Shown here: piece by piece, positions 28,223 to 39,651 of the stretch
Numbering within the stretch: the first letter of the stretch is position 1
How the letters are laid out: each line of letters opens with the position of its first letter
Notes under the pieces: generated by a model
The model's database searches: none
Seen by the model: only the letters and a program-made list of their open reading frames with translations
Told to the model about the DNA's origin: nothing
Program-made: the position numbers and the translations under genes
Assembly: GCF_914271545.1 (NCBI RefSeq)
Contig: NZ_CAJZAH010000006.1
Span: 124,001 to 188,000 of the forward strand
Direction: 5' to 3'
Length of the DNA: 64,000 nt
Source: Cupriavidus respiraculi
GTDB lineage: Bacteria > Pseudomonadota > Gammaproteobacteria > Burkholderiales > Burkholderiaceae

Positions 28223-29896
28223 ATGGAATTTGGTCGATTACTGGCGGTGATTGCGTGCTCCGCGCTGCTTGCAGCGTGTGCCGGCACGCCAACGTCGCCC
28301 GATGCCGGCACGGCCGGCGAGCCGACCGCCCAGACAGCCTCCCGCCCCGATCCCCTAAACACCATCCACCCGCCGGTCTCGGCGGCCGCCGGCACGGCGC
28401 CGCTGGTCAATGTCGACGAGCAGAGCGTGGAATGGCTGCGCGGCCCCTCGCAGGACATCTGGGTCCGTATCCGCCGCGGCTTCGCCATGCAGGATCTGGA
28501 AGGCACGCTGGTCGAGGACCGCACGCAGTGGTATGCCGCGCGGCCCGACTACATGGAGCGGATGGTGGGCCGGTCCAGCAAGTACCTCTACCACATCGTC
28601 GCGGAGCTCGAGCGCCGCAACATGCCGACCGAACTGGCGCTGCTGCCCTTCGTCGAGAGCGCGTTCAACCCGCAGGCCGAGTCCACCGCCAAGGCGGCCG
28701 GCATGTGGCAGTTCATCCCGAGCACCGGCAAGGACTACAACCTCAAGCAGAACATGTTCCGCGACGAGCGCCGCGACGTGCTGGCCTCGACGGACGCGGC
28801 ACTGGACTACCTGTCCCGGCTGTACGACATGTTCGGCGACTGGCATCTGGCGCTGGCGGCGTACAACTGGGGCGAGGGCGCGGTGGGCCGGGCGATCGCC
28901 CGCAACCAGGCCAAGGGGCTGCCGACCGACTACGCGAGTCTCAATATGCCTAACGAGACGCGCTACTACGTGCCCAAGCTCCAGGCGGTCAAGAACATCA
29001 TCGGCAATCCGGCGATGTATGGGGTCAAGCTGCCGGAGATTCCGGACCACCCGTATTTCGTCACGGTCACCACCTCGCGCGATATCGATGTCTCGCTGGC
29101 GGCCAAGCTGGCCAACCTGCCGCTCGATGAATTCCGCGCGCTCAATCCATCGTTCAACAAGCCGGTGATCCTGGGTGCGTCGAATCCGCAGATCCTGCTG
29201 CCGTTCGACAACGCCGAGCGCTTCCAGTACAACCTGAACACCTATCGCGGCGGACTGTCGAGCTGGACCGCGGTCACCGTCGATGGGCGCGAGCGCATCG
29301 AGACGCTGGCGGCGCGGCTCAACGTCGATCCGGACACGCTGCGCGAGGTCAACCGCATTCCCAAGGGCATGCGGCTGAAGCCGGGGTCCACGGTGATGAT
29401 TCCGCGTTCGGACCGCTACAGCGAGGACATCAGCGCCAAGATCGCCGAGACGGCGACGCTGGCGATGGAGCCGGACGTGCCGGAGCCGCGCCGCATCGTC
29501 GTGCGGGCCGGCAAGCGCGATACCGTGGTGACGGTGGCGCGGCGCTATCGCGTCACCCCGCGCCAGGTGCAGGCGTGGAACGACCTGTCCGGCAGCAAGC
29601 TGGTCGCCGGCCAGAGCCTGGTGCTGATGGTGCCGGCCGGCCGCGCGCGCGCGCTGGTGCGGGATGCGGACCCGTCGCCGCGCGGCAAGGTCGAAGTGAT
29701 CCGGGTCTCCGGCAAGCGGGGTGGCAAGGCCGCGCCGGCCGGACGCCAGCGCGTGGTGGTGGAAGCGACGCCGCGCAGCAAGGGCGGCAACGTCAAGGCG
29801 TCGGCCAAGGCCTCGGCGAAGGCTTCCGCCAGAAGCACGGGCACGGCCAGCGCGAAGCCCGCGGTCAAGGCCTCCGGCAAGGGCAAGTCCCGCTAG
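28223..29896 (+). CDS. mltD: membrane-bound lytic murein transglycosylase D
   Basis: A 557-residue lipoprotein that cuts glycan strands of peptidoglycan with formation of 1,6-anhydro ends. The signal ends in lipobox LAAC (Cys19). The SLT domain (about 110-270) carries catalytic Glu145 in ALLPFVESAFNPQA, followed by AAGMWQFIPSTG and ALAAYNWGEGAVGRAI. Two LysM-like peptidoglycan-binding regions follow (around 360-400 and 435-480). The last ~60 residues are a Lys/Ala/Ser-rich tail (KASAKASAKASA) that could contact anionic envelope polymers. Confidence 0.93.
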   Translation: MEFGRLLAVIACSALLAACAGTPTSPDAGTAGEPTAQTASRPDPLNTIHPPVSAAAGTAPLVNVDEQSVEWLRGPSQDIWVRIRRGFAMQDLEGTLVEDRTQWYAARPDYMERMVGRSSKYLYHIVAELERRNMPTELALLPFVESAFNPQAESTAKAAGMWQFIPSTGKDYNLKQNMFRDERRDVLASTDAALDYLSRLYDMFGDWHLALAAYNWGEGAVGRAIARNQAKGLPTDYASLNMPNETRYYVPKLQAVKNIIGNPAMYGVKLPEIPDHPYFVTVTTSRDIDVSLAAKLANLPLDEFRALNPSFNKPVILGASNPQILLPFDNAERFQYNLNTYRGGLSSWTAVTVDGRERIETLAARLNVDPDTLREVNRIPKGMRLKPGSTVMIPRSDRYSEDISAKIAETATLAMEPDVPEPRRIVVRAGKRDTVVTVARRYRVTPRQVQAWNDLSGSKLVAGQSLVLMVPAGRARALVRDADPSPRGKVEVIRVSGKRGGKAAPAGRQRVVVEATPRSKGGNVKASAKASAKASARSTGTASAKPAVKASGKGKSR

Positions 29897-29925
29897 CGGG
29901 GTACCGGCGCGGCCGGGCCGGAAGG

Positions 29926-29962
29926 AAAGGGCATGCGCCAGCGCATGCCCTTTTTGTTTTTT
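29926..29962 (+). terminator. terminator after mltD
   Basis: AAAGGGCATGCG pairs with CGCATGCCCTTT around CCAG and is followed by a long T-rich run (TTTTTGTTTTTT), a strong intrinsic terminator. Confidence 0.92.
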
Positions 29963-30099
29963 CCGGCCCCTCCGGCCCCATCGCGGTAAGGCCCGCGTAA
30001 GTCGGTCTGCCGACACTGTGAATGACCCGGGCCGCTCGCGCGGTGGCACACTTGCCGGGCACCGCTACAGATAACCGCGACCACGCGGAGGAGACACCG

Positions 30100-31992
30100 A
30101 TGACAGCGACGAGCGCCATGCATGCGCGTTCCCTGGCCGATCCCGAAGGCTTCTGGGCCGAACAGGCCGCCCGGATCGAATGGCAGACCCCCTGGCATAC
30201 CGTGCTGGACCACAGCAACCCGCCGTTCGCGCGGTGGTTCGTCGGCGGCCGCACCAACCTTTGCCACAACGCGGTGGACCGCCATCTGCGCGAGCGGGCG
30301 GACCAGCCCGCGCTGATCCATGTCTCGACCGAGACCGGCGCCGAGCGCACCTATACCTTCGCGCAACTGCATGCGGAGGTGAACCGCATGGCCGCCATCC
30401 TGCAGGCGCTGGGCGTCGCTCGCGGCGAGCGGGTGCTGATCTACATGCCGATGATTCCCGAGGCCACCTTCGCCATGCTGGCCTGTGCGCGCATCGGTGC
30501 CATCCATTCGGTGGTGTTCGGCGGCTTCGCCTCGGTCAGCCTCGCGGCGCGCATCGACGACGCGCGCCCGCGCGTGATCGTCGCCGCGGACGCCGGCTCG
30601 CGCGCGGGCAAGGTCGTGCCCTACAAGCCGCTGCTGGACGAAGCCGTGGCCCTCGCCGGGCACAAGCCGGAAAAGGTCCTGCTGGTGGACCGCCAGTTGG
30701 CGCCGATGGAGCGGGTGGCGGGGCGCGACGAGGACTATGCCGCGTGGCGCGAGCGCGTGGGCGAGGCGTCCGTGCCGTGCGCGTGGCTCGAGTCGAACGA
30801 GCCGTCCTATGTGCTCTACACCTCGGGGACCACCGGCAAGCCCAAGGGCGTGCAGCGCGATACGGGCGGGTATGCGGTGGCGCTCGCCGCATCGATGGAA
30901 TACATCTTCTGCGGCAAGCCCGGCGACACGATGTTCACCACTTCGGACATCGGCTGGGTGGTGGGCCACAGCTATATCGTCTACGGGCCCCTGCTGGCCG
31001 GCATGGCCACCGTGATGTACGAGGGCACGCCGGTGCGGCCCGACGGCGGCATCCTGTGGCAACTGGTGGAGCGCTACCGGGTGAACCTGATGTTCAGCGC
31101 GCCGACCGCGATCCGCGTGCTGAAGAAGCAGGACCCGGCGCTGCTGCATCGCCATGACCTGTCCAGCCTGCGTCTGCTGTTTCTCGCCGGCGAGCCGCTG
31201 GACGAGCCCACCGCCAGCTGGATCCAGCAGGGCATCGGCAAGCCGGTGGTGGACAACTACTGGCAGACGGAAACCGGCTGGCCGATCATCGCGATCCAGC
31301 GCGGCATCGAGGCGCTGCCGCCCAAGCTCGGCTCGCCCGGGGTGCCGGTGTACGGCTACGACGTGCGCATCGTCGACGAGCAGACCGGGGAGGAATGCGC
31401 GCCGGGCCAGAAGGGCGTGGTCGCCATCGCGGGACCGCTCCCGCCCGGATGCATGAGCACGGTATGGGGCGACGACGCCCGCTTCGTCAGGACGTACTGG
31501 TCCAGCTTTCCCGACGCGCCGCGCTATTCCACCTTCGACTGGGGCGTGCGGGACCAGGACGGCTATCTGTTCATCCTGGGCCGCACCGACGATGTGATCA
31601 ACGTGGCCGGCCATCGGCTGGGCACCCGCGAGATCGAGGAGAGCATCGCCTCGCATCCGGCCGTGGCCGAAGTCGCGGTGGTGGGCGTGCGGGACGCGCT
31701 CAAGGGGCAGGTGGCCATGGCGTTCTGCATCGCCCGCGACGCCGGCCGCACCGGCACGCCGCAGGACCGCCTCGCGCTGGAGGGCGAGATCATGCAGACG
31801 GTGGACCGGCAGTTGGGCGCGGTGGCGCGCCCGGCGCGCGTGCTGTTCGTCAACGCCCTGCCCAAGACGCGCTCGGGCAAGCTGCTGCGGCGCGCGATGC
31901 AGGCGGTGGCGGAGGGCCGCGATCCGGGCGACCTGACGACGATCGAGGATCCGGGCGCGCTGGCGCAGGTGCAGGCCGCGATGCAGGGGTAG
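30100..31992 (+). CDS. prpE: propionyl-CoA synthetase (propionate-CoA ligase)
   Basis: A 630-residue AMP-forming acyl-CoA synthetase. The substrate-region GGRTNLCHNAVDRH near the N-terminus is typical of PrpE. The adenylation motif YTSGTTGKPKG, the DNYWQTETGWP motif and the late catalytic Lys in KTRSGKLLRRAM are all present. The ATG at 30100 follows GGAGGAG. It stands alone, not in a prpBCD methylcitrate operon, and is separated by 225 bases from the aromatic-CoA operon. It may therefore serve propionate or another short acid. Confidence 0.9.
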   Translation: MTATSAMHARSLADPEGFWAEQAARIEWQTPWHTVLDHSNPPFARWFVGGRTNLCHNAVDRHLRERADQPALIHVSTETGAERTYTFAQLHAEVNRMAAILQALGVARGERVLIYMPMIPEATFAMLACARIGAIHSVVFGGFASVSLAARIDDARPRVIVAADAGSRAGKVVPYKPLLDEAVALAGHKPEKVLLVDRQLAPMERVAGRDEDYAAWRERVGEASVPCAWLESNEPSYVLYTSGTTGKPKGVQRDTGGYAVALAASMEYIFCGKPGDTMFTTSDIGWVVGHSYIVYGPLLAGMATVMYEGTPVRPDGGILWQLVERYRVNLMFSAPTAIRVLKKQDPALLHRHDLSSLRLLFLAGEPLDEPTASWIQQGIGKPVVDNYWQTETGWPIIAIQRGIEALPPKLGSPGVPVYGYDVRIVDEQTGEECAPGQKGVVAIAGPLPPGCMSTVWGDDARFVRTYWSSFPDAPRYSTFDWGVRDQDGYLFILGRTDDVINVAGHRLGTREIEESIASHPAVAEVAVVGVRDALKGQVAMAFCIARDAGRTGTPQDRLALEGEIMQTVDRQLGAVARPARVLFVNALPKTRSGKLLRRAMQAVAEGRDPGDLTTIEDPGALAQVQAAMQG

Positions 31993-32060
31993 CCGGCCGG
32001 CTGGCGGCGCGGCGGGCGCGATCCCGCCGATTTCGCTTGCCCTGCACGGGCGCGCGCACT

Positions 32061-32097
32061 AATATTTCAAACATAAAATATTTAGCCATGAGCTAAA
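32061..32097. promoter_or_regulatory. inverted repeats in the promoter region of the aryl-CoA operon
   Basis: Two overlapping symmetrical signals lie 121-157 bases before the first gene: AATATTT/AAATATT (32061-32083 region) and TTTAGC-N5-GCTAAA (32081-32097). The A/T-richness is striking in this genome. The second has the size of a MarR- or TetR-type operator. No regulator gene is adjacent, so the binding protein would be encoded elsewhere. Confidence 0.5.
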
Positions 32098-32217
32098 ACG
32101 ATGCCTGGACGGCCCTAGCGCGCGACGACAAGGCGTCGCCAGGACGACGATCAGGCAAGCGAGCCGCATTTCGAGGTGGGGCGCCACAGGCCACCCGCCT
32201 CGCCAGGAGACGACACA

Positions 32218-34569
32218 ATGCGTGTGCTGTGCATCGGCGGTGGTCCCGCGGGCCTGTATTTCGGCCTGCTGATGAAGCTGCAGGACCCGCGCAACGACGT
32301 GGTGGTGGTCGAGCGCAACCGGCCCTACGACACCTTCGGCTGGGGCGTGGTGTTTTCCGACGCCACCATGGACAACCTCAAGGAAGCCGACCCCGTCAGC
32401 GCCGCCCAGATCAACGCGGCCTTCAACCACTGGGACGATATCGACATCCATATCGGCGGGCGCACGCTGCGCTCAGGCGGGCATGGCTTTATCGGCATCG
32501 GCCGCAAGCGGCTTCTCAATATCCTGCAGGCGCGCTGCGAGGAGCTCGGCGTGCGGCTGGTGTTCGAGACCGACGTCGCCGACGACCAGCAGCTGGCGCG
32601 GCAATACGAGGCCGACCTGGTGATCGCCGCCGACGGCGTCAACAGCCGCGTGCGCGCGAGCTATGCGCAGACTTTCGCTCCCGATATCGATACCCGCCAG
32701 TGCCGCTTCGTCTGGCTGGGTACGCACAAGCGCTTCGACGCCTTCACCTTCGCCTTCGAGAAGACCGAACACGGCTGGTTCCAGGCCCACGCCTACCGCT
32801 TCGACGACGACACTTCCACCTTTATCGTCGAGACGCCCGAGCCGGTGTGGCAGGCCGCGGGGCTGGACCGCATGAGCCAGGAGGAGGGCATCGCGTGGTG
32901 CGAGCGCCTGTTCGCGCGATACCTCGACGGCAACCGGCTGATCAGCAACGCCACCCATCTGCGCGGCTCGGCCAACTGGATCCGGTTCCCGCGCGTGATC
33001 TGCCATACCTGGGTGCACTGGCAGGCGCTGCCTGACGGCCGCCGCGTTCCCATCGTGCTGATGGGCGACGCCGCGCATACCGCGCATTTCTCGATCGGCT
33101 CCGGCACCAAGCTCGCGCTGGAGGATGCCATCGAGCTGGCGCGCAATATCGGCGCCGCCGGGCCCGAAGGGTTGCCCGCGGCGCTGGAGCGCTACGAGGC
33201 GGTGCGCAGCGTGGAGGTGCTCAAGATCCAGAACGCCGCGCGCAATTCCACCGAATGGTTCGAGCATGTCGAGCGCTATGCCCATCTCGCGCCGGAACAG
33301 TTCGCCTATTCGCTGCTCACCCGCTCGCAGCGGATCTCGCACGAGAATCTGCGGCTGCGCGATCCGGACTATGTGGCCGGGTTCGAGCGCTGGCTCGCGC
33401 TGCAGGCCGGCGTGCCCGAGCAGGCGCTGCGCCTGCGCGAGGGGCCGCTGCCGCCGATGTTCACGCCGTACCGCGTGCGCGGCGTGACGCTGAAGAACCG
33501 CGTGGTGGTGTCGCCGATGGCGATGTACTCGTGCGTGGACGGCGTGCCCGGCGACTTCCACCTGGCTCACCTGGGCGCGCGCGCGATGGGCGGCGCCGCG
33601 CTGGTGATGGCGGAGATGACCTGCGTGTCGCCCGATGCACGCATCACGCCGGGCTGCCCGGGGCTGTGGAACGACGCGCAGCGCGACGCGTGGCGGCGCA
33701 TCGTCGATTTCGTGCACGCGAGCACCGATGCCCATATCGGCATCCAGCTCGGCCACGCGGGCCGCAAGGGGTCGACCCAGCTCGGCTGGGAGGCGATGGA
33801 CCATCCGCTGGCCGAGGGCAACTGGCCGCTGGTCTCGGCCTCGCCGCTGCCCTACCTGCCTGGCATCTCGCAGGTGCCGCGCGAGATGAGCCGCGCGGAC
33901 ATGGAGCAAGTGCGCGATGACTTCGTCGCCTGCGCCCGCCGTGCCGCGCAGGCCGGCTTCGACTGGCTGGAGCTGCATTGCGCGCACGGTTACCTGCTGT
34001 CGTCGTTCATCTCGCCGCTGACCAACCGGCGCACCGACGAATTCGGCGGCTCGCTGGCGAACCGGCTGCGTTTTCCGCTGGAGGTGTTCGCCGCGGTGCG
34101 CGCGGTGTGGCCGGTGGACCTGCCGATGTCGGTGCGCATCTCCGCCCATGACTGGGTCGAAGGCGGCATCACGCCCGACGATGCCGTGGAAATCGCCCGG
34201 GCGTTCCAGGCCGCCGGCGCCGACATGATCGACTGTTCGTCCGGCCAGGTCAGCCCCGACCAGGCCCCGGTCTACGGCCGCATGTACCAGACGCCATTCG
34301 CCGATCGCATCCGCAACGAGGCCCGCATCCCCACCATCGCGGTGGGCGCGATCTCGGAGGCGGACCATGTGGACAGCATCATCGCCGCCGGGCGGGCGGA
34401 CCTGTGCGCCATCGCCCGGCCGCATCTGGCCGACGCCGCATGGACGCTGCGCGAGGCCGCGCGCCTGGGCGTGCGCGACGTGAACTGGCCGAAGCAGTAC
34501 CTGGCCGCCAAACGGCAGCTCGAAACCAATCTGGAGCGCGCGGCGCAGGCGGCGGGAGGCAAGGCATGA
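32218..34569 (+). CDS. bifunctional aryl-CoA monooxygenase/reductase (2-aminobenzoyl-CoA or salicylyl-CoA 5-hydroxylase type)
   Basis: A 783-residue fusion. The N-terminal ~400 residues are an FAD monooxygenase with dinucleotide motif CIGGGPAG at the very start, [10 protein letters not shown]-like [10 protein letters not shown] and [20 protein letters not shown]. The C-terminal ~370 residues are an Old-Yellow-Enzyme-type reductase ([50 protein letters not shown]). This layout matches 2-aminobenzoyl-CoA monooxygenase/reductase known from Azoarcus evansii, and salicylyl-CoA 5-hydroxylase relatives. It is the first gene of a coupled operon with a dedicated CoA ligase. The precise aromatic substrate cannot be fixed from sequence. 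Confidence 0.9.
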   Translation: MRVLCIGGGPAGLYFGLLMKLQDPRNDVVVVERNRPYDTFGWGVVFSDATMDNLKEADPVSAAQINAAFNHWDDIDIHIGGRTLRSGGHGFIGIGRKRLLNILQARCEELGVRLVFETDVADDQQLARQYEADLVIAADGVNSRVRASYAQTFAPDIDTRQCRFVWLGTHKRFDAFTFAFEKTEHGWFQAHAYRFDDDTSTFIVETPEPVWQAAGLDRMSQEEGIAWCERLFARYLDGNRLISNATHLRGSANWIRFPRVICHTWVHWQALPDGRRVPIVLMGDAAHTAHFSIGSGTKLALEDAIELARNIGAAGPEGLPAALERYEAVRSVEVLKIQNAARNSTEWFEHVERYAHLAPEQFAYSLLTRSQRISHENLRLRDPDYVAGFERWLALQAGVPEQALRLREGPLPPMFTPYRVRGVTLKNRVVVSPMAMYSCVDGVPGDFHLAHLGARAMGGAALVMAEMTCVSPDARITPGCPGLWNDAQRDAWRRIVDFVHASTDAHIGIQLGHAGRKGSTQLGWEAMDHPLAEGNWPLVSASPLPYLPGISQVPREMSRADMEQVRDDFVACARRAAQAGFDWLELHCAHGYLLSSFISPLTNRRTDEFGGSLANRLRFPLEVFAAVRAVWPVDLPMSVRISAHDWVEGGITPDDAVEIARAFQAAGADMIDCSSGQVSPDQAPVYGRMYQTPFADRIRNEARIPTIAVGAISEADHVDSIIAAGRADLCAIARPHLADAAWTLREAARLGVRDVNWPKQYLAAKRQLETNLERAAQAAGGKA

Positions 34570-35381
34570 GCACCGCCGACCGGCCCACGGAGCAGGGCGC
34601 GCTGCGGGGGCGGCATGCGCTGGTCACCGGCGGCGGGCGGGGCATCGGCGCGGCCATCGCGGCGCGCCTGCTGGCCGATGGCGCCAGCGTGACGCTCGTG
34701 GGGCGCGATGCGGCCACGCTGGAAGACGCCGCGGGCACGTTGGCGCGCGAAGGCGGCGACGCCCGCGTGGGATTCGCGCCGGCCGACGTCACCGACGAGG
34801 ACAGCGTGGCCGCGGCGTTCGCCGCCGCGCAGGCGCGCTTCGGCCGGGTCGACATCCTCGTCAACAACGCGGGCCAGGCGCACAGCGCGCCGTTTGGCCG
34901 CACCGACCTCGCGCTGTGGCGCCGCATGCTCGACGTCAACCTGACCGGCACCTACCTGTGCGCGCACGCGGCGGTGGGACCGATGGTGGCCGCGGGCTGG
35001 GGGCGCATCGTCAACGTGGCGAGCACCGCCGGGCTGATCGGCTATGGCTACGTCAGCGCGTATTGCGCGGCCAAGCACGGCGTGGTCGGACTCACGCGCG
35101 CGCTGGCGCTGGAGCTGGCCCGTAGCGGCGTGACGGTCAACGCGGTCTGCCCGGGATTCACCGAGACCGACATCGTGCGCGATGCGGTCGTGAACATCGT
35201 GCGCAAGACCGGCCGCAGCGAGGACGAGGCGCGCGAGGAGCTGTCGGCCCGCAATCCGCAGAAGCGCCTGATCCAGCCGGACGAGGTGGCCGACGCCGTG
35301 GCCTGGCTGTGCCAGCCGGGCGCGGGCGCGATGACCGGACAGGCCATCGCGGTGGCCGGCGGCGAGGTCATGACGGGCTGA
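34566..35381 (+). CDS. short-chain dehydrogenase/reductase of the aryl-CoA pathway
   Basis: A 271-residue SDR. The cofactor motif is TGGGRGIG near residue 21, with NNAG, catalytic Ser in NVASTAG and Tyr-x3-Lys in YCAAK. It overlaps the monooxygenase gene by four bases. In this operon it probably oxidises the hydroxyacyl-CoA formed after ring reduction or hydration; other SDR alcohol substrates cannot be excluded. Confidence 0.9.
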   Translation: MSTADRPTEQGALRGRHALVTGGGRGIGAAIAARLLADGASVTLVGRDAATLEDAAGTLAREGGDARVGFAPADVTDEDSVAAAFAAAQARFGRVDILVNNAGQAHSAPFGRTDLALWRRMLDVNLTGTYLCAHAAVGPMVAAGWGRIVNVASTAGLIGYGYVSAYCAAKHGVVGLTRALALELARSGVTVNAVCPGFTETDIVRDAVVNIVRKTGRSEDEAREELSARNPQKRLIQPDEVADAVAWLCQPGAGAMTGQAIAVAGGEVMTG

Positions 35382-35433
35382 TGCCGCACCATCGGACAAG
35401 CGCCGCAGCAACGTGTAACCACGAGGGAAACCC

Positions 35434-36294
35434 ATGAGCACCGACCGCGAGATCGCTCTCGACATGCGCCACCACAAGCGCACCTTCGCCGACTATCAGC
35501 CGCAGCACTTCCTCTGGAGCGTGTCCGGCGACGGCAAGGTCGGCACCGTGACGCTGAACCGGCCCGAGCGCAAGAACCCGCTGACGTTCGACTCGTATGC
35601 CGAGCTGCGCGACCTGTTCCGCGCGCTGTGCCACGCCAGCGACATCAAGACCGTGGTGGTGACCGGCGCCGGCGGCAACTTCTGCTCGGGCGGCGACGTG
35701 CACGAGATCATCGGCCCGCTGACGCGGATGACCATGCCGGAGCTGCTGGACTTCACCCGCATGACGGGCGACCTCGTCAAGGCCATGCGCGCCTGCCCGC
35801 AGCCGGTGATCAGCGCGGTGGACGGCATCTGCGCCGGCGCGGGCGCCATGATTGCGCTGGCCTCGGACATGCGGCTGGGCACGCCCCAGGCCCGGACCGC
35901 CTTCCTGTTCGTGCGCGTGGGACTGGCCGGTGCCGACATGGGCGCCTGCACGCTGCTGCCGCGCGTGATCGGGCAGGGCCGCGCCAGCGAGCTGCTCTAC
36001 ACGGGCCGGGCGATGACGGCGGACGAGGGCATGCAGTGGGGCTTCTTCAACGCGCTGCACGCGCCGGAGCAGGTGCTGGCCGAAGCGCAGGCGCTGGCCG
36101 CCACGCTGGCCGCCGGCCCCACCTTTGCGCACGGCATGACCAAGAAGCTGCTGCACCAGGAGTGGAACATGGGCGTGGACGAGGCCATCGAGGCGGAGGC
36201 CGAGGCGCAGGCCATCTGCATGCAGACGCGGGATTTCCGCCGGGCCTACGATGCCTTCGTGGCAAAGACGCGTCCGGTGTTCGAGGGCGACTGA
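35434..36294 (+). CDS. enoyl-CoA hydratase/isomerase family protein
   Basis: A 286-residue crotonase-fold protein with the oxyanion-hole region [16 protein letters not shown] and the [20 protein letters not shown] stretch. The N-terminal ~35 residues before the fold are longer than usual. It probably hydrates or opens a cyclic enoyl-CoA intermediate after the monooxygenase/reductase step. The next gene begins two bases after its stop. Confidence 0.88.
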   Translation: MSTDREIALDMRHHKRTFADYQPQHFLWSVSGDGKVGTVTLNRPERKNPLTFDSYAELRDLFRALCHASDIKTVVVTGAGGNFCSGGDVHEIIGPLTRMTMPELLDFTRMTGDLVKAMRACPQPVISAVDGICAGAGAMIALASDMRLGTPQARTAFLFVRVGLAGADMGACTLLPRVIGQGRASELLYTGRAMTADEGMQWGFFNALHAPEQVLAEAQALAATLAAGPTFAHGMTKKLLHQEWNMGVDEAIEAEAEAQAICMQTRDFRRAYDAFVAKTRPVFEGD

Positions 36295-36296
36295 CC

Positions 36297-37508
36297 ATGA
36301 CCTCGCCCACCACGACCATGGCCGGCGGCGGCCACCTCGACCTGCCGTTCTTCGACGACACCCACCGCGAACTGGCGCGCGAACTGGACGCATGGTGCGC
36401 GGCGTCGCTGGCGGTGGACCATGCCGATACCGATGCCGCCTGCCGCGCGCTGGTGCGCCAGCTCGGCGCGGCGGGCTGGCTGCGCTACTGCGTGCCGCAG
36501 GCGCATGGCGGCGTGCTGCCCGCGCTGGATTCGCGGGCGCTGTGCCTGCTGCGCGAGACGCTGGCCCGGCACGACGGGTTGGCGGACTTCGCTTTTGCGA
36601 TGCAGGGACTCGGCTCGGGCGCCATCACGCTGGCCGGCAGCGACGCGTTGCGCGAGCGCTACCTGCCGCGCGTCGCGCGCGGCGAAGCCATCGCCGCGTT
36701 CGCGCTGTCGGAGCCGGAGGCGGGGTCGGATGTCGCCGCGATGCAATGCCGGGCCACGCGCGATGGCGACCACTACGTCATCGACGGCAGCAAGACCTGG
36801 ATTTCCAACGGCGGCATCGCCGACTTCTATTGCGTCTTCGTGCGCACCGGCGAGGCACCCGGCGCGCGCGGCATCTCCGCCTTCGTGGTCGATGCCGATA
36901 CGCCGGGGCTGAGCATCGCCGAGCGCATCGATGTGATGGCGCCGCATCCGCTGGCCACGCTGGCCTTCGACGGCTGCCGCGTGCCCGTCGCCAACCGGCT
37001 CGGCGAGGCGGGGCAGGGCTTCAAGGTGGCGATGATGACGCTCGACATTTTCCGCGCGTCGGTGGCCGCCGCCGCGCTCGGCTTCGGCCGCGCGGCGCTG
37101 GACGAAGCCGTGGCGCGCGCCACCACGCGGCCAATGTTCGGCGGCGTGCTGGCCGACCTGCAGCTGACGCAGGCGGCGCTGGGCGACATGGCCACCGCCA
37201 TCGACGCGGCGGCGCTGCTGACCTATCGCGCCGCCTGGCTGCGCGACGTGCGCGGCGTGCGCACCACGCGCGAGGCGGCGATGGCCAAGATGGTCGCCAC
37301 CGAGAACGCGCAGCAGGTGATCGACCGCGCGGTGCAGATGTTCGGCGGCCTGGGCGTCAAGGTCGGCACGCGCGTCGAGAGCCTCTATCGCGAGATCCGC
37401 TCGCTGCGCATCTACGAGGGCGCGACCGAGGTGCAGAAGCTGATCATCGCGCGCGAGACGCTGGCCGCGCATCGCGCATCGTCTTCCCCGTCCACGCAAT
37501 CAAGCTGA
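36297..37508 (+). CDS. acyl-CoA dehydrogenase family protein
   Basis: A 403-residue flavoprotein dehydrogenase. Landmarks are [18 protein letters not shown], the [18 protein letters not shown] segment, [20 protein letters not shown] and the C-terminal [17 protein letters not shown]. The catalytic-base position lies in the usual YEGATE region. It starts two bases after the hydratase stop. In the operon it would introduce a double bond into a ring-derived acyl-CoA. Confidence 0.9.
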   Translation: MTSPTTTMAGGGHLDLPFFDDTHRELARELDAWCAASLAVDHADTDAACRALVRQLGAAGWLRYCVPQAHGGVLPALDSRALCLLRETLARHDGLADFAFAMQGLGSGAITLAGSDALRERYLPRVARGEAIAAFALSEPEAGSDVAAMQCRATRDGDHYVIDGSKTWISNGGIADFYCVFVRTGEAPGARGISAFVVDADTPGLSIAERIDVMAPHPLATLAFDGCRVPVANRLGEAGQGFKVAMMTLDIFRASVAAAALGFGRAALDEAVARATTRPMFGGVLADLQLTQAALGDMATAIDAAALLTYRAAWLRDVRGVRTTREAAMAKMVATENAQQVIDRAVQMFGGLGVKVGTRVESLYREIRSLRIYEGATEVQKLIIARETLAAHRASSSPSTQSS

Positions 37509-37528
37509 AACCCCGACCGGAGGCAGCA

Positions 37529-39214
37529 ATGGCAAGCACGGCTCACCTGGACACTTTCGCGCGGGACCGCCTGCCGCCGCCGGCGCAGTGGCCCCGGTTC
37601 GTGTTCAACGACGACACGGCGTATCCCGAGCGCCTGAACTGCGCCGCGGAGCTGGTGGACCGGCACGTGCGCGAGGGACGCGGCGCGCGCATCGCCATCC
37701 GCCATCAGCCCGGCGCGGCGGACGCGCCCGTCCAGACGGTCAGCTACGCCGCGCTTGCGGCGCTGTCCAACCGCATCGCGCATGTGCTGGTGCAGGACAT
37801 GGGGCTGGTACCGGGCAACCGCGTGCTGCTGCGCGGGCCCAACAACCTGATGATGGCCGCAAGCTGGCTTGCCGTGCTCAAGGCCGGCCTGATCGCGGTG
37901 CCGACCATGCCGCTGCTGCGCGCGCGAGAGCTGAAGCAGGTCATCGACAAGTCTCAGGTCTGCGCCGCGCTGTGCGACGCCCGGCTGCGCGAGGAGTTGG
38001 ACGCCAACCTGCGCGAGGGCGAGCACCATTGCCCGAGCCTGGCGCGCGCGCTGTACTTCAACGGCGAAGGCGAGGGCTCGCTGGAGGCCGCAATCGCGGG
38101 CAAGCCCGACGAGTTTGCCGTGTGCGACACGGCCGCGGACGATATCTGCGTGATCGCCTTCACCAGCGGCACCACCGGCCAGCCCAAGGGCACCATGCAT
38201 TTCCACCGCGACGTGCTGGCGATGTGCGACCTGTTCCCGCGCCATGTGCTGCGGCCCGGTCCCGACGACATCTTCTGCGGCACGCCGCCGCTGGCCTTTA
38301 CCTTCGGCCTCGGCGGCCTGCTCTGCTTTCCGCTGCGCCTCGGGGCCTCGACCGTGCTCGCCGAGAAGCTCACGCCGGACGGCCTGCTCGCGCTGATCCA
38401 GCGCCACCGGGCCACCATCGTGTTCACCGCGCCGACCTTCTATCGCCAGATGGCCGCACTGGCGCAGGGCTATGACCTGACCAGCCTGAAGAAAAGCGTC
38501 TCCGCCGGCGAGGCGCTGCCGGACGCGACGCGCCAGAGCTGGAAGGCCGCCACCGGCATCGAGATGACGGACGGCATCGGCGCCACCGAGATGATGCATA
38601 TCTTCATCTCCAGCGCGGGGAAGCAGGTGAGGGCGGGCGCCATCGGCAAGGTTGTGCCCGGCTACGAGGCGCGGATCGTGGACGACGACATGCAACCCGT
38701 GCCGCCCGGCACCGTCGGCAAGCTCGCGGTGCGCGGCCCCACCGGCTGCCGCTACCTGGACGATCCGCGCCAGGCCAACTATGTCAAGGACGGCTGGAAC
38801 CTGCCGGGCGACACCTTCGTGGCCGATGCGGACGGGTACTACTACTACCAGGCGCGCTCGGACGACATGATCGTCTCGGCCGGCTACAACATCGCCGGCC
38901 CCGAAGTGGAGGCCGCGCTGATGCAGCACGAGGCGGTGGCCGAGTGCGGCGTGGTGGGCGCGCCCGACGGCGAGCGCGGGCAGGTGGTGGCCGCCTATGT
39001 CGTGCTGCGCCCCGGCGTGGCCGCCGACGAGGCGATGCGCGCGGCGCTGCAGGAGCACGTCAAGCGCCAGATCGCCCCGTACAAGTACCCGCGCCGCATC
39101 GTCTTCGTCCCGGCCCTGCCGCGCACCGAGACCGGCAAGCTGCAGCGCTTCCGGCTGCGCCAGATGGCGTCGCAGCCGGAAGCCGCGGGCGAGGCGCCCC
39201 GCACCACGCCATGA
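37529..39214 (+). CDS. aryl-CoA ligase, benzoate/2-aminobenzoate type
   Basis: A 561-residue AMP-forming ligase of the benzoate-CoA ligase family that activates the aromatic acid for this operon's pathway. The ATP motif [24 protein letters not shown] (the DGxGATE-type segment of this family), the [19 protein letters not shown] hinge and the catalytic Lys in [12 protein letters not shown] are present. 2-Aminobenzoate is the favoured substrate because of the neighbouring monooxygenase/reductase; benzoate or salicylate are alternatives. Confidence 0.9.
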   Translation: MASTAHLDTFARDRLPPPAQWPRFVFNDDTAYPERLNCAAELVDRHVREGRGARIAIRHQPGAADAPVQTVSYAALAALSNRIAHVLVQDMGLVPGNRVLLRGPNNLMMAASWLAVLKAGLIAVPTMPLLRARELKQVIDKSQVCAALCDARLREELDANLREGEHHCPSLARALYFNGEGEGSLEAAIAGKPDEFAVCDTAADDICVIAFTSGTTGQPKGTMHFHRDVLAMCDLFPRHVLRPGPDDIFCGTPPLAFTFGLGGLLCFPLRLGASTVLAEKLTPDGLLALIQRHRATIVFTAPTFYRQMAALAQGYDLTSLKKSVSAGEALPDATRQSWKAATGIEMTDGIGATEMMHIFISSAGKQVRAGAIGKVVPGYEARIVDDDMQPVPPGTVGKLAVRGPTGCRYLDDPRQANYVKDGWNLPGDTFVADADGYYYYQARSDDMIVSAGYNIAGPEVEAALMQHEAVAECGVVGAPDGERGQVVAAYVVLRPGVAADEAMRAALQEHVKRQIAPYKYPRRIVFVPALPRTETGKLQRFRLRQMASQPEAAGEAPRTTP

Positions 39215-39651
39215 GCGGGGTATTCGCGCGGCCGGTGCGGGTGCGCTTCCAGCATTGCGACGCCGCCGGCATCGTGTTCTTTCCGCGCTACTTCGAGATG
39301 CTGAACGGCCTGGTCGAGGACTGGTTCCGGGAGGCCCTCGACTGGCCTTTCGACGAAATGCACGGCGCCGGGCACGCCGGCGTGGCGACGGCGGACCTGC
39401 AGTGCCGCTTCGTCGCGCCGAGCCGGCTGGGCGAGGTGCTGGCAGCGGAATTGCGCGTGGCACGGCTGGGCGGCTCCAGCTTCACGCTCCACGTGCGCCT
39501 GCGCGGGCCCGATGGCGGCACCCGGGTGGAAATCACGCAGCGGCTGGTCTGCGTCGATACCGGCCGGATGGCGCCCCAGCCATTGCCGGAGCGTGTGCGG
39601 CAGGCCATGTCCGCCTATGTCGCGGCCGGGCCCGATGACGAGACACCATGA
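39211..39651 (+). CDS. 4-hydroxybenzoyl-CoA-type thioesterase
   Basis: A 146-residue hot-dog-fold thioesterase. The 4HBT signature [19 protein letters not shown] includes the active-site Asp. It overlaps the ligase gene and the RidA-like gene by four bases each. In an aryl-CoA operon it probably recycles CoA from stalled or wrong thioesters. Confidence 0.9.
   Translation: MSGVFARPVRVRFQHCDAAGIVFFPRYFEMLNGLVEDWFREALDWPFDEMHGAGHAGVATADLQCRFVAPSRLGEVLAAELRVARLGGSSFTLHVRLRGPDGGTRVEITQRLVCVDTGRMAPQPLPERVRQAMSAYVAAGPDDETP

Noticed and set aside
36251-37528. 987-residue apparent fusion upstream of the aryl-CoA ligase
   Set aside because: The extra 426 residues are an out-of-frame reading of the acyl-CoA dehydrogenase gene; the ligase begins at 37529 after GGAGGCAGCA.
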